DNA from: an uncultured Clostridia bacterium
GTDB lineage: Bacteria; Bacillota; Clostridia; TANB77; CAG-508
NCBI GenBank assembly: GCA_934120675.1
Contig: CAKOUU010000010.1
Location: 1 to 60,362 of the forward strand
DNA length: 60,362 nt
Reading direction: 5' to 3'
Position 1 is the first letter of the stretch. Each line of letters opens with the position of its first letter. The position numbers were made by a program, and so were the translations under genes. Below the pieces are notes generated by a model that was not told the origin of the DNA, searched no databases, and saw only the letters and a list, made by a program, of their open reading frames with translations. Of this stretch, positions 7,568 to 17,133 are shown in pieces.

Positions 7568-8446
7568 CTATTTTTTATATATTTCTTTCAAAATATTATA
7601 AACTGTATCTTTTATAAATTCTGCTGTTGTAACTGGTGCAACCTTTCCTGGCAAAGCTAATGCCCATATTAATTTTAAATTTTTATCTTTTGCTGCTCTT
7701 TTATCAATACCGCCGGGATTTGAAGCTAAATCGACTAATAAACAATCATCTTTTACATATTTTATTCTTTCTTCTGTTAAAACTAAATGTGGAACTGTAT
7801 TAATAATAACATCAAATTCTGATAAATTTTCACCTATTGCATTTATATTTGTTTCCATATGTCCATATGCTCTAATCCAAGCTAAATCTTCATCTTTTCT
7901 AGCTGCACATGTTACTTTTGCAGAAAGTCCTGCAAGTTTTCTGGCTAATACCTTGCCTATTCTTCCAAATCCTAATATTAGAACTTTGCTTCCATGAATT
8001 ATTTTATTAGTATTTGCAATTATAATTTCTATTGTTCCTTCAGCAGTTGAGATTGTATTTAAAACAGCAAGTTCTTCTCTTTTCATTATATCAATTATTT
8101 CTATATACTCATCATTTGCTAAATCATATACTTCTGGTGTTATACTTCCTGCAATTAAAATTTTTGCATTTATTACATGCATAAGTTCCCTTATTGATAT
8201 TGTGTTATCACTAAATGGTGCGTTTATGTCTTTACCATTGCTTGAAAATGGAATTGGCCCTATTATTATTTCTGAATTTTTAACTGCTTCTTGCAATTTA
8301 TTGCACATAATGATATTTTTGTTTTCTTTTAGTTCTTCTGCTTTTTCTACACCATATGTGTAAACTTGGTTTCCGTCTTCTGCCAACATTTTGGCTAGTT
8401 TTATTATTCTTAAGTCTCCACCTATAACAGTAAAATTTGTACTCAT
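7568..8446 (-). CDS. dpaA: Dipicolinate synthase subunit A
   Basis: The 292-residue protein has two Rossmann-like halves: an N-terminal domain starting FTVIGGDLRIIKLAKML and an NAD(P)-binding domain with GFGRIGKVLARKL near residue 158, followed by DLASNPGGID. This is the DpaA/SpoVFA pattern. With DpaB it makes dipicolinic acid in the mother cell for the spore core. No dpaB is adjacent (uppP lies downstream), so the partner must be elsewhere or replaced, as in some clostridia. The gene is strong evidence for endospore formation. Confidence 0.9.
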   Translation of the reverse strand: MSTNFTVIGGDLRIIKLAKMLAEDGNQVYTYGVEKAEELKENKNIIMCNKLQEAVKNSEIIIGPIPFSSNGKDINAPFSDNTISIRELMHVINAKILIAGSITPEVYDLANDEYIEIIDIMKREELAVLNTISTAEGTIEIIIANTNKIIHGSKVLILGFGRIGKVLARKLAGLSAKVTCAARKDEDLAWIRAYGHMETNINAIGENLSEFDVIINTVPHLVLTEERIKYVKDDCLLVDLASNPGGIDKRAAKDKNLKLIWALALPGKVAPVTTAEFIKDTVYNILKEIYKK

Positions 8447-8572
8447 AAAATCACTCTTTCTAAAATACTTTTATTACAATTATATTTTTTATAATCACAA
8501 TCGTATTCTTTTATTAGTATATTAAATTTTGTAAATTTTATGAGTTTTTTATATTTTAGAATTATTTTATTT

Positions 8573-8720
8573 ATAATTTAATAATATAATGTTTTTTATA
8601 CCTTGGTGTCGCAATCTCCATATTTTAAAATTACTAGTATGTAGATTGCTCCAGTCTGCACTCACATTCGTTCGTTTGGTCGCTTACGCGGTATTGCAAA
8701 ACATTATATTATTAAATTAT
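8573..8720. mobile_element. MITE-like element with 23-bp perfect terminal inverted repeats
   Basis: A 23-base sequence (8573-8595, ending ATAATATAATGTTTT) is repeated exactly in inverse at 8698-8720. The roughly 100 bases between are clearly GC-richer than the surroundings and contain a smaller inverted pair (GCAATCT 8611-8617, AGATTGC 8643-8649). There is no gene inside. It sits in the intergenic space upstream of dpaA. No convincing target duplication was found, so a structured RNA is an alternative to a non-autonomous transposon. Confidence 0.55.
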
Positions 8721-8753
8721 TTATAAATACTATTATAACAAAATTATAAACTA

Positions 8754-9989
8754 TTAAAAATCCCTCTGATTTTGATTTTCATTTTGATTTTCTTCTATAC
8801 TTTTTGGTCTTCTGCCTTCTGGTTCCTTTTTTAATAATTTTATATCAGCATAACTCAAATTTCTAGTAATATCAAACATGTCTTCCAAATGTTCCTTTGC
8901 CATCAATTCTTTTTCAGTTAGTTTATGCTCTATTTCTTCATTTGCATTGATATTAAATGGCATTGAAATTCTGGCAATAACCGGTATAAAAATTGGATCT
9001 TTTTTTATTTTTGGTACTACTTTTGCTGCATCAATATCTATTGCAACATTTGCATACTGTATGGCTTTATCCTTATCATTTTTTATCATTGCAATTTTTG
9101 AAAGTTCATAATAGCTATCTGCAGAAAGTTCTTCATCATCCAATGTTTCCATAAAATATTTTTCAGCTTCTTCTAATTCTTTATATATCAATGCAATTTC
9201 AGCTAATGAATACTTTGAATTATAAGAAAGTGAATTTATTTCTGATGCTCTTTCATAACATATTTTTGCGTTTTGGAAATCGTTTAACATTGTATATGCA
9301 ATTCCTAAATTATAGTTTATTTCAAAACTTAATGGGTTGTATTTTAAAGCATTTTGATATACATTTACTGCTTCTTTGTACATTTCTTTTGATATTAAAA
9401 TGTCTCCCAGTAATTCTGTTGCTCTATAATAATCTGGTTTTTTATTTAATAAATTAAATAGCATTTCGGCTGCTTCTTCAGGCTTTTCTAAATTATTTAG
9501 CAATTCTGCAATTTTATAATATGAGTCATAGTCTTGTTTATTTGCGTCAATTGCTTGTACATATTCATCAATTGCTTTTCTCATTCCACCTTCTAGTTCA
9601 TAAATTTCTGCTAACATTTTATGTCCTACATAATTTTCTGGATATTTACTTACCAAGTTAATTAATTGTTCTTTTGCTTTTTTGTTGTTTCCTAGTTTTA
9701 AATATATTTTTGCTTTTAATACATTTAAGATTTGTATTAATGGTATTTGTTTTTTATCTAATATCATTATAGCTATTGGTATTAATATTGCTAATATGTA
9801 TTTTATTATTGTTAAAAATGGTCCAAATTCTATTTTTTTAAGTACTTCTACAAAGTTTAATGAGATTCCTATTGCTTCAACTATTAAAATTCCAATATAA
9901 TTTGTATCATTTTCCTTAAACATTTTTAAAAACATATATACAAATATTCCAAATGCCAATATTGTAAAGATTAATTGTTCTAAAATCAT
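8754..9989 (-). CDS. Membrane-anchored TPR-repeat protein
   Basis: The 411-residue protein begins with two or three hydrophobic segments (ILEQLIFTILAFGIFVYMF; IIKYILAILIPIAIMIL), followed by about six tetratricopeptide repeats from residue ~85 to ~320 (for example YYRATELLGDILISKEMYKEAVNVYQNAL, where A, L, G and Y positions fit the 34-residue repeat). A charged tail rich in E, N and Q ends it. TPR domains hold protein partners; here they would be cytoplasmic and membrane-tethered. No enzyme domain is seen and the partner is unknown. It is divergent from the gene at 10137. Confidence 0.8.
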   Translation of the reverse strand: MILEQLIFTILAFGIFVYMFLKMFKENDTNYIGILIVEAIGISLNFVEVLKKIEFGPFLTIIKYILAILIPIAIMILDKKQIPLIQILNVLKAKIYLKLGNNKKAKEQLINLVSKYPENYVGHKMLAEIYELEGGMRKAIDEYVQAIDANKQDYDSYYKIAELLNNLEKPEEAAEMLFNLLNKKPDYYRATELLGDILISKEMYKEAVNVYQNALKYNPLSFEINYNLGIAYTMLNDFQNAKICYERASEINSLSYNSKYSLAEIALIYKELEEAEKYFMETLDDEELSADSYYELSKIAMIKNDKDKAIQYANVAIDIDAAKVVPKIKKDPIFIPVIARISMPFNINANEEIEHKLTEKELMAKEHLEDMFDITRNLSYADIKLLKKEPEGRRPKSIEENQNENQNQRDF

Positions 9990-10136
9990 GTTTTTCTCCT
10001 TTTATGTTGTTAAAAATTTTACATTTATTATGTCTGTTTTTTCTATAATATTTTATTTCATTTTTTGTCATTTGTCCAGTATTTTTGTATAATTTTCGAA
10101 TTTCTGTTTATAATAATGTTAGGAGGTTTAAAACAC

Positions 10137-10571
10137 ATGGAAAATCAAAATTTAAATATTTTAGATGAAGTTAATAAAGGTGCGACTATGGGAATGGATG
10201 CAATTTCATATGTTTCAAAAAAAGTTGAAGATAATGATTTTAAACAAGTTTTAGATACAGAATATAATAAATATAAAGATATTTCTAATAGAGTAAATAA
10301 TTTATATGATAATTATAGTAGTAAAGAACCTCACGAAACAAATGCTATGAATAAAATGATGACTTGGTATGGTATTCAAATGAAAACTATGGTTGATGAT
10401 ACTACTTCTAAGCTTTCTGAATTGCTTATGCAAGGTACTAATATGGGTATTATTGAGGGTCGTCGTTTGCTAAATCAGAATCAAAATATTGAACCTGATG
10501 TTAAAGATATTTTGAATGATTTTGTTGTTATGCAAGAAGATAGTGTTGAGACTTTGAAAAAGTATTTGTAA
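10137..10571 (+). CDS. Predicted helical-bundle protein, unknown function
   Basis: I chose ATG 10137 because AGGAGG lies about ten bases upstream (10121-10126); the open frame continues further without a site. The 144-residue product is nearly all helical, with segments that fit a ferritin-like four-helix bundle (helices around residues 5-25, 30-55, 63-100 and 108-143). Polar E/D/H residues are present but no clear ExxH di-iron pattern. Similar cytosolic proteins occur in Clostridia as hypothetical proteins. No neighbour suggests a role. Confidence 0.75.
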   Translation: MENQNLNILDEVNKGATMGMDAISYVSKKVEDNDFKQVLDTEYNKYKDISNRVNNLYDNYSSKEPHETNAMNKMMTWYGIQMKTMVDDTTSKLSELLMQGTNMGIIEGRRLLNQNQNIEPDVKDILNDFVVMQEDSVETLKKYL

Positions 10572-10577
10572 TTATTA

Positions 10578-10602
10578 AGCAGCCAATAAAATATTGACTG
10601 CT
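10578..10602 (+). terminator. Terminator after the helical-bundle gene
   Basis: AGCAGCCAATA (10578-10588) pairs with TATTGACTGCT (10592-10602), with one mismatch, followed by a T-rich stretch. It separates the gene from the convergent Rpn nuclease. Confidence 0.65.
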
Positions 10603-10640
10603 AACTTTTGCTTTTCCTAATATTTATGCTAAAAAGATTT

Positions 10641-11600
10641 TTATTTATCTTCTAAATTGATTTTTTTAATTTCTTCATTTGTTAGTCCTGTAAATTTAAT
10701 TATCTTATCTATTGGCATATGTTCTTTTAACATTTCTTTAGCTATTTCTATTTTTCCGTTCTTTTATTCCTTCCTTTTTACCTTCCTTTTTACCTTCTTT
10801 TCTTCCGCTCATATCTTCCCTTTTGAATTCCGTTCTTCTTTCCCAGCTTCAAAAAAGTTATGCTCACTTGTTAGTCTATTATATTCTGCCATTAATATAG
10901 AATTGTGCCTTTCTCTTTCCTTTGGGTCTGCACTTATAAAGTCTAAAGCTCTTATTGCTTTTTTTATTTCTTTATTTTCTTTCTCTGCCAAAATAATCCC
11001 CTCCTCATTTTGTGTAAATATACACATCCATTGGTCTAATTTTGTAAATTTTGATGGTTCTTTTTTCTTATACTTAGGTAATTCTATATAATGAAATTCT
11101 ATGTATTTTGATGCTATTTCGTCTTCTTCTTTATATCCCATATTGACATATTCTTCTGGTAATGTTTCATCAAATTTCATTTTTCCAACACTATGATAAC
11201 TATTTCGTTTTAGAAAACTATAATTTGTTATAAATATTACTATACTCTTTTTTAACTTCTTATAGTCATCTCCTACTTGTAATTGACTTGTTATCATATT
11301 TCCTAAATATTGTACTCCTCGTTCATCTGTGTTTTTCTTATCTTCCATTTGCATTTCTATATCTAATACTGTACCATTATCTATTTCTGCTTTGATATCT
11401 AATAATCCTCGTTTTTCATCTTTTTCATAAGGTATTATCTCTGGATTTTTTATTTCTACTTTTTTAATATTTTTCTTTAAAATTGCCTCTAATAAATCCT
11501 TTAATACACTTTCATTTCCTTCAAATGCAAATACTCTTTTAAATATATAATCATCTGTAAGTGGCAATCTTTCTATTTCTCCTATTTTTTTATTTGCCAT
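10641..11600 (-). CDS. Rpn-family PD-(D/E)XK nuclease with three CGG +1 shift sites
   Basis: The first 256 residues match Rpn/PF12784 recombination-promoting nucleases: LTDDYIFKRVFAF at the start and a nuclease core with LLDIKAEI...LDIEMQM (acidic D...ExQ pattern). The plain frame stops at 10809. Skipping the first base of the in-frame CGG at 10832-10830 opens a frame to a second CGG (10807-10805), then a third (10758-10756); skipping each C yields a continuous 318-residue protein. The restored tail has the family's KEGKKEGIKEG linker and ends IIKFTGLTNEEIKKINLEDK, exactly as expected. No stop or other indel occurs in the restored tail, which argues against simple decay. Sequencing error and pseudogenisation remain alternatives. 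Confidence 0.75.
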
Positions 11601-11985
11601 ATACCATCCTTTCTAATTATACTAGATATTTTTGTTTTTGGCAATACTATTTAGTAAATATTTATTAATTGTATTCGCAATTTTTTTGACAATTTGCACT
11701 ATAAAAAATGCACCTCCATCCTTGTCTTATTTTCTCAATACTTTTGGGTATTTCTGATTTAAATTTTGAACTTAATTTTTAATCTTAAAATTTAGAAATA
11801 ATAAATTAGATTAAATTAATAAAATGTTTTTGTCTTTCCTAAGTTGCTAGATTTAATTTTTATTTTAACATTCAATATTATTTTAAAAAAAATTTTGACT
11901 ATGCAATTGTCAAATAAATTGCATAGCCATATATTACCATGATTTTATGTTACTTGTCAATAAAAAGTTTTCGACAAAAAACGAC
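11601..11985. other. Intergenic region with one terminator
   Basis: This stretch lies between the Rpn gene start and the lytic transglycosylase stop. It contains the terminator at 11889-11926 and presumably the Rpn promoter near 11640-11700. No reading frame with a ribosome binding site was seen. Confidence 0.5.
11889..11926 (-). terminator. Terminator of the lytic transglycosylase gene
   Basis: A 10-bp perfect stem (CTATGCAATT, 11899-11908, with AATTGCATAG, 11917-11926) is followed on the minus strand by a run of Ts. It lies about 60 bases after the transglycosylase stop. Confidence 0.8.
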
Positions 11986-12564
11986 CTAAGTTGTTAAGTT
12001 ATTATAAATTTTATAATCCCTTAATATTTTCCTTACATAATTATTTGTCTCTTTATAAGGAATATTCTGAACATCTGAACCATCTGCCTTTATTATCCCT
12101 TTTTCTATCCAAGTATCAACTGTACCAATACCAGCATTATACGCTGTTATTGCAATTTCAACATTTCCATATTTTTGTATTAATATTGATAAATATTTTG
12201 TTCCTATATTTATATTTATTTCAGGTTCTAATAGTTTATTTTTTAAGTCTTCATTTGAAATATTTAAATCTGTTTTTTTACAAACATCTTGTGCAGTACT
12301 TTCCATTAATTGCATTAGTCCTATTGCACCTTTTCCAGATTCAGCACTTGCATTAAAATTACTTTCTGCTTTTATAAGAGCATATACTAAATTTTCGTCA
12401 ACATCATATTCTTGAGAATATTTCTGAACATATTCTTGATAATCTTTCTTGTATATTATCTTTTGTATTCTAATAGGAATGTTTAAAAATGCTATTAAAA
12501 TACATAAAATTAGTATTATTGCAACAGTTATTATTTGCTTTTTCGTTATATTTACAATAAACAA
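11986..12564 (-). CDS. Membrane-anchored lytic transglycosylase (SLT family)
   Basis: The 192-residue protein starts with a single N-terminal membrane anchor (residues ~9-30) and continues as an SLT domain. Catalytic glutamate lies in ALIKAESNFN, followed by GAIGLMQLM and ITAYNAGIG, the three hallmark motifs. These enzymes cut peptidoglycan glycan strands, forming 1,6-anhydro-muramic ends, outside the membrane. The size and anchor resemble YjbJ/CwlQ-type or SpoIIQ-neighbourhood transglycosylases. It lies downstream of polA, separated by a repeat cluster. Confidence 0.9.
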   Translation of the reverse strand: MFIVNITKKQIITVAIILILCILIAFLNIPIRIQKIIYKKDYQEYVQKYSQEYDVDENLVYALIKAESNFNASAESGKGAIGLMQLMESTAQDVCKKTDLNISNEDLKNKLLEPEININIGTKYLSILIQKYGNVEIAITAYNAGIGTVDTWIEKGIIKADGSDVQNIPYKETNNYVRKILRDYKIYNNLTT

Positions 12565-12584
12565 TTTTAATCACTCCTTTTTTT

Positions 12585-12645
12585 TTCGACCATTGGGGAC
12601 GTTCTTGATTTGGTTTTCGACCATTGGGGAGGGTTCGACCATTGG
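12585..12645 (-). repeat. TTCGACCATTGG triplet with GGGGACG core
   Basis: Three copies of TTCGACCATTGG (starting at 12585, 12616 and 12634) surround GGGACGTTC. GACCATTGGTC at the third copy is itself palindromic. The core links this to the other GGGGACG-type elements of the window, but here the arms are direct rather than simply inverted. It lies between polA and the transglycosylase gene. Confidence 0.65.
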
Positions 12646-12652
12646 TCAAAAA

Positions 12653-15436
12653 TCATTTGCATTCGTACCAATTTTCTGCTTCAGAAACTTCCGCGATTAG
12701 CGGCACATTAAGTTTTATTGCACTTTCCATTTCTGTTTTAACAATTTCTTTTACTTTTTCTGCCTCTGCTAAAGGTGCTTCTATCATCATTTCATCATGA
12801 ACTTGTAAAACTATTTTAGCATCTAATTTTTCTTCTATCAACCTTTTATACACATTTATCATAGCAATTTTCATAATGTCTGCTGCTGTTCCTTGTATTG
12901 GTGTGTTCATTGCAGCTCTTTCTCCAAATTGTCTTACCATATAATTATTTGATTTTAATTCTGGTATATATCTTCTCCTGTTAAATAGTGTTTCTACATA
13001 TCCTGTTTCTTTTGCTTTTTCTTTCATATCATCCATAAAGTTCTTTATTCCAGCATATTCTTGCAAATATTCTTCTATATATTGTTTTGCTATTTTTCTT
13101 GATATTCCTAATTGCTCTCCTAACCCAAAGTCACTTATTCCATAAACAATTCCAAAGTTTACTGCTTTTGCATTACTTCTTTGTTCTTTTGTTACTTCTT
13201 CCATCGGTGTTTTAAATACCTTTGATGCTGCTTGTCTGTGGATATCTTCTCCATCTTTGAATGCTTGGACCATATGTGTGTCTTCTGACATATGTGCTAA
13301 TACTCTTAGTTCGATTTGTGAATAATCGGCATCAATGTAAACTTTTCCTTGTTCTGGTTTAAATATTTTTCTAACTTGTTTTCCTAACTCAAATCTTGTT
13401 GGGATGTTTTGCAAGTTGGGTTCTGTTGAACTTATTCTTCCTGTTGCTGTTATTGTTTGATGGAAGAATGAATGTATTCTTTTTGTTTTTTGGTTGATAT
13501 ATGGCTTTAGCCCTTCAACATATGTTGAGTTTAATTTCATTAATTGTCTATAATCTAATATTTCTGATATTATTGGGTCTTCTGATTTTAATTTTTCTAA
13601 TACATCTACATCTGTTGAATATCCACTTTTTGTTTTCTTAACAACTGGTAATTTCATTTTTTCAAATAATATTTCACCTAATTGTTTTGTTGAGTTTATA
13701 TTGAATTCTTCTCCAGCCATTTCATATATCATTTTTGTTTTTATTTCTAGTTGCTCTTTTAACTGATTTCCAAATTTATTAAGTTCTTCTAAATCTGCGT
13801 ACATCCCATTCCATTGCATATTTGCAAGAACTGTTACTGTTGGCATATCTATATTATTAAATAAATCTACCGCATTTATTTCTTCTAGTTTTTTCATTGT
13901 AATTTCTTGTAATTTATAAATTATATAGGCATATAATGTACATTTTTTTTCTTCAGCTTTTTGAGCCTTTTCTTGTTCTTCTTTAATTCTTTCTTCTGAC
14001 TTTTCTTCATTTGAACTAGATAGCCCCGCACCTTGCATTGCATCAAATAAATTGATTTGTTCTACTTTTGATGATTTTGAATCTCCTAAAATTTCATTAA
14101 CATCTATTTCTAAATATTGTTCTGCCAAATCATTTAATTTTAGTTTATTATTTGTTGGGTTTAAAATGTATGCAGAAATACTTGCATCATAATTTATCCC
14201 TTTAAAGTCTATTTTCTCTTGTCTTAATAGTATATAAACTCTTCCCAAATCTATGCCAATTTTTAGTATTTTATCATTTTCAAAAATATCTTTTAATTCT
14301 TGAATTTTTTCACCATTTTTAATATCTATATAATATGCTTCATTTTCAGAAGAATTGAAAATTGAAATTCCTATTATTTTTTCCTTTATAATTTTATCTT
14401 CGTCATTATCTTTTTCAGTTTCCACATAAAAAATCATTTTACCTTGTTTTTCAATAATCTCTTTTATTTCTTCTATAGATTTTTTCTCTACCTTATATTG
14501 ATTTTCTATAATTTTCTCTTCACCGGAATTATCACCGTTTCCAGCTTCATTTTGCAAATTAAATCTATCTATATATCTTTTAAAATTTAACTCTTTAAAT
14601 AGTTCTAAAACCTTTGGTTTGTCCCATTCTTCAAGTTTTAATTCGTCTAAAGTATCCTCAATAGGAACTTTAGTATTAATCTCACCTAATGTTCTTGAAA
14701 GATATGCTAAATCTTTATTTTGCTCTAATTTTTCTTTTTGTTTTCCTTTTACATCTGCTTCTCCAGACTCTAATTTTTTATACAAATTATCAATTGTTTC
14801 ATACTTTTGAACTAAAGAAAGTGCTGTTTTTTCACCTATTCCTGGAACACCTGGAATATTGTCAGATGTATCACCTTGCAAACCTTTTACTTCTATTAAT
14901 TGCTTTGGCTCAATTCCATAAACTTCTTTTACTTTTTCTCTATTGAATATTTCTGTTTCAGTTTTTCCACCTTTTGTTCTAGGAATGTTTATTCTTACAT
15001 TATCTGTTGCCAATTGGAAAGTATCTCTATCTCCTGAAAGTATTACAACCTCAAGGCCTTTTTGTTCCCCATATCTAGAAAGTGTTCCAATTACATCATC
15101 GCCTTCATAACCTTCTTTTTCAATTATATCAATATTCATAGCTCTTAGAACATCTTTTATAATTGGCATTTGCTCTGCAAGTTCTGTTGGCATCCCTTTT
15201 CTATTTGCTTTATACCCTTCATACATTTTATGCCTTGCAGTTGGAGCCTTTAAATCAAATGTTACACCTATATAATCAGGTTTCTCCTCTTCTAGTAATT
15301 TAAATAAAATTGCTAGAAATCCATAAATAGCATTTGTGTATTTTCCATCTTTTGTTGTCAATGCTTTACTACCCATTATTCCATAAAATGCTCTATTCAT
15401 TATACTATTTCCGTCTATCAATACTAGTTTTTTCAA
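12653..15436 (-). CDS. polA: DNA polymerase I
   Basis: The 927-residue protein has an N-terminal 5'-3' exonuclease (FEN) domain with GDRDTFQL and YEGDDVIG, a central region related to the 3'-5' exonuclease, and a C-terminal polymerase domain with DYSQIELRVLAH (motif A), RSNAKAVNFGIVYG (motif B) and QVHDEMM (motif C). The proofreading motifs are degraded: FYVETEKDN replaces the DxE motif and IGIDLGRVYILL lacks the usual catalytic aspartates, as in several Firmicute PolA proteins. A charged insertion (EEKSEERIKEEQEKAQKAEE) interrupts the domain before the polymerase. It acts in Okazaki fragment processing and repair. Confidence 0.97.
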   Translation of the reverse strand: MKKLVLIDGNSIMNRAFYGIMGSKALTTKDGKYTNAIYGFLAILFKLLEEEKPDYIGVTFDLKAPTARHKMYEGYKANRKGMPTELAEQMPIIKDVLRAMNIDIIEKEGYEGDDVIGTLSRYGEQKGLEVVILSGDRDTFQLATDNVRINIPRTKGGKTETEIFNREKVKEVYGIEPKQLIEVKGLQGDTSDNIPGVPGIGEKTALSLVQKYETIDNLYKKLESGEADVKGKQKEKLEQNKDLAYLSRTLGEINTKVPIEDTLDELKLEEWDKPKVLELFKELNFKRYIDRFNLQNEAGNGDNSGEEKIIENQYKVEKKSIEEIKEIIEKQGKMIFYVETEKDNDEDKIIKEKIIGISIFNSSENEAYYIDIKNGEKIQELKDIFENDKILKIGIDLGRVYILLRQEKIDFKGINYDASISAYILNPTNNKLKLNDLAEQYLEIDVNEILGDSKSSKVEQINLFDAMQGAGLSSSNEEKSEERIKEEQEKAQKAEEKKCTLYAYIIYKLQEITMKKLEEINAVDLFNNIDMPTVTVLANMQWNGMYADLEELNKFGNQLKEQLEIKTKMIYEMAGEEFNINSTKQLGEILFEKMKLPVVKKTKSGYSTDVDVLEKLKSEDPIISEILDYRQLMKLNSTYVEGLKPYINQKTKRIHSFFHQTITATGRISSTEPNLQNIPTRFELGKQVRKIFKPEQGKVYIDADYSQIELRVLAHMSEDTHMVQAFKDGEDIHRQAASKVFKTPMEEVTKEQRSNAKAVNFGIVYGISDFGLGEQLGISRKIAKQYIEEYLQEYAGIKNFMDDMKEKAKETGYVETLFNRRRYIPELKSNNYMVRQFGERAAMNTPIQGTAADIMKIAMINVYKRLIEEKLDAKIVLQVHDEMMIEAPLAEAEKVKEIVKTEMESAIKLNVPLIAEVSEAENWYECK

Positions 15437-15455
15437 AATTTTATCCTCCTAAATT

Positions 15456-15543
15456 TTTAGGGATTGGGGGACGGGTCTCAAAATCCCTAATTTTTTATTT
15501 CTTAAATTTTTAGGGATTTCGAGACCCGTCCCCTAATCCCTAA
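15456..15543. repeat. Inverted pair of GGGGACGGGTCT elements
   Basis: Left unit (about 15456-15492) and right unit (about 15506-15543) are inverse copies with two or three mismatches; each carries a GGGGACGGGTCT core flanked by its own AGGGATT/AATCCCT-type arms. The right unit overlaps the TAG stop of the glycosyltransferase at 15540. The pair can form a long hairpin and may also terminate transcription before polA. Confidence 0.8.
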
Positions 15544-17039
15544 AGATTAATAACAATACAATCTTCTAATTCTTTAATAGAACCCTCTTGTGGATATCTA
15601 CTCATATTTTCAGCCTCTTGCTTTCCTTTTTCAACTTCTTCATTTGTTGGAATTCTAAATTTATAGCCTAATGAATTCAAAAATTTTATAAATTCACTTC
15701 CTTTTACTCCAAATGATTTTTTGCCCCACCAAAGAACTGATATACTATTAGACTGTGATGCATATTTATTCATTCCTCTGTATATATCTCCTGTTATTAC
15801 CAATGGTTTCGTTGTGTCATAATTTTCTTGTAAACTGTATATCAAATCATATGCTATGTGTAAATCTTTTTGATATCTCATATAATCATTATAAAATAAT
15901 TGATTCAACATTCTTGACTGTTGTAATACCAATATACAAATTGCTACTCCTGCCAATATTTTGGTTATTTTATGATTGCTTAATAATTTGTAAAAAGTCA
16001 TGACTATTATTGCAACATATAATGACCATGAAGTACATGTTCTATAATAAACATACCCTAATTGAACCATACTTATTGCAAAATTTGATAAAAACATTGC
16101 AAAAAATATCAACAATATCATCCAATTTTTCTTTTTATCTGACTGCGATACACTTATAAATAAGCCAATTACAGAAATTGCTAAAAATACTACTACTGAA
16201 AAATTATGAATATTTTTAAGTGCATCTACTATATAATAGATAATCATTACCAAACTATCTATTAAATTATATTGTCCCCAGCTAACTCTTTTATCTGCTG
16301 CTGCTGAATATTCAACACCCATTAAATATATTAATTTAACTATAATTGTATTTAAAATAATTGCCCCTGTTACAACTGCTAATGCACCAAAAAGATATTT
16401 AAATATATCTTTTATTTTTTTATCTTTATTTAAATATATTATCATTATTGCTGTTATACATATAGCTACTAGCATTATTTGTACACATGCTTCGTACATT
16501 GATAATGCAAATGTTAGTGTCAAAATACTTGCAAAGTAAATTCTTTTTTTATGTACATTTATATAATTTTCGTAAAACATCATAATTCCAAGTGATGCTA
16601 AAAAACTTCCTAACATAACTGCAATATTACAGTTTTCAAATATAAAAATTTCATTTATTATTGGAAAAGATATAAATACTGTTGCAAAAACAATATATGC
16701 TCCAATTGATAGTTTTTCTCCAAAGTTTTTCTTTAGAAATATACACCACAAAACTGCTGTAAGCATTATTTCGCTACTTGCAATGAAATCTATCCAGAAT
16801 GGTACAAATTCTGAAATATTTAATACTTGATAAATTATGTATGATCCCCATCTGCCTATTGATAACATTTCTTTGTTTTTATAATATACATCAAATGCTG
16901 TGTCGTCCATACCAATAGATGAATTTGTTATTGTAAATCCAAAGCTTAATACTGTTATTAAAATAACTGATACTATAAATAATTTATTATCTAAAAAGTA
17001 TTTAACCGCTTTTTTATATTCTTCTTTAATATTCTTCAT
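15540..17039 (-). CDS. Membrane glycosyltransferase, GtrII/Glucos_trans_II type
   Basis: A 499-residue protein with about eleven hydrophobic helices and a soluble C-terminal domain. The N-terminal loop has GMDDTAFDVYY then GRWGSYIIYQVL, the conserved acidic loop of the Glucos_trans_II family that uses polyprenyl-phosphate-linked sugars to decorate surface polysaccharide. The acidic pair DD is the likely catalytic site on the outer face. It is the last gene of the envelope cluster that runs from 29.4 to 15.5 kb, with several GT-C paralogues upstream. Sugar and acceptor cannot be told from sequence. Confidence 0.8.
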   Translation of the reverse strand: MKNIKEEYKKAVKYFLDNKLFIVSVILITVLSFGFTITNSSIGMDDTAFDVYYKNKEMLSIGRWGSYIIYQVLNISEFVPFWIDFIASSEIMLTAVLWCIFLKKNFGEKLSIGAYIVFATVFISFPIINEIFIFENCNIAVMLGSFLASLGIMMFYENYINVHKKRIYFASILTLTFALSMYEACVQIMLVAICITAIMIIYLNKDKKIKDIFKYLFGALAVVTGAIILNTIIVKLIYLMGVEYSAAADKRVSWGQYNLIDSLVMIIYYIVDALKNIHNFSVVVFLAISVIGLFISVSQSDKKKNWMILLIFFAMFLSNFAISMVQLGYVYYRTCTSWSLYVAIIVMTFYKLLSNHKITKILAGVAICILVLQQSRMLNQLFYNDYMRYQKDLHIAYDLIYSLQENYDTTKPLVITGDIYRGMNKYASQSNSISVLWWGKKSFGVKGSEFIKFLNSLGYKFRIPTNEEVEKGKQEAENMSRYPQEGSIKELEDCIVINL

Positions 17040-17133
17040 TTTTTATTTTATTTCTCCTTTTTTAATAAAACTTATTTTACCTCATCATCCAAAAATAATA
17101 TCTGGCATTTTCAATAAATTTATATCAATAATT

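Noticed and set aside
10641..10808. Calling the Rpn gene a plain pseudogene
   Set aside because: The downstream tail is intact in family-specific sequence and each break is at CGG. I keep pseudogene as an alternative, not the main call.
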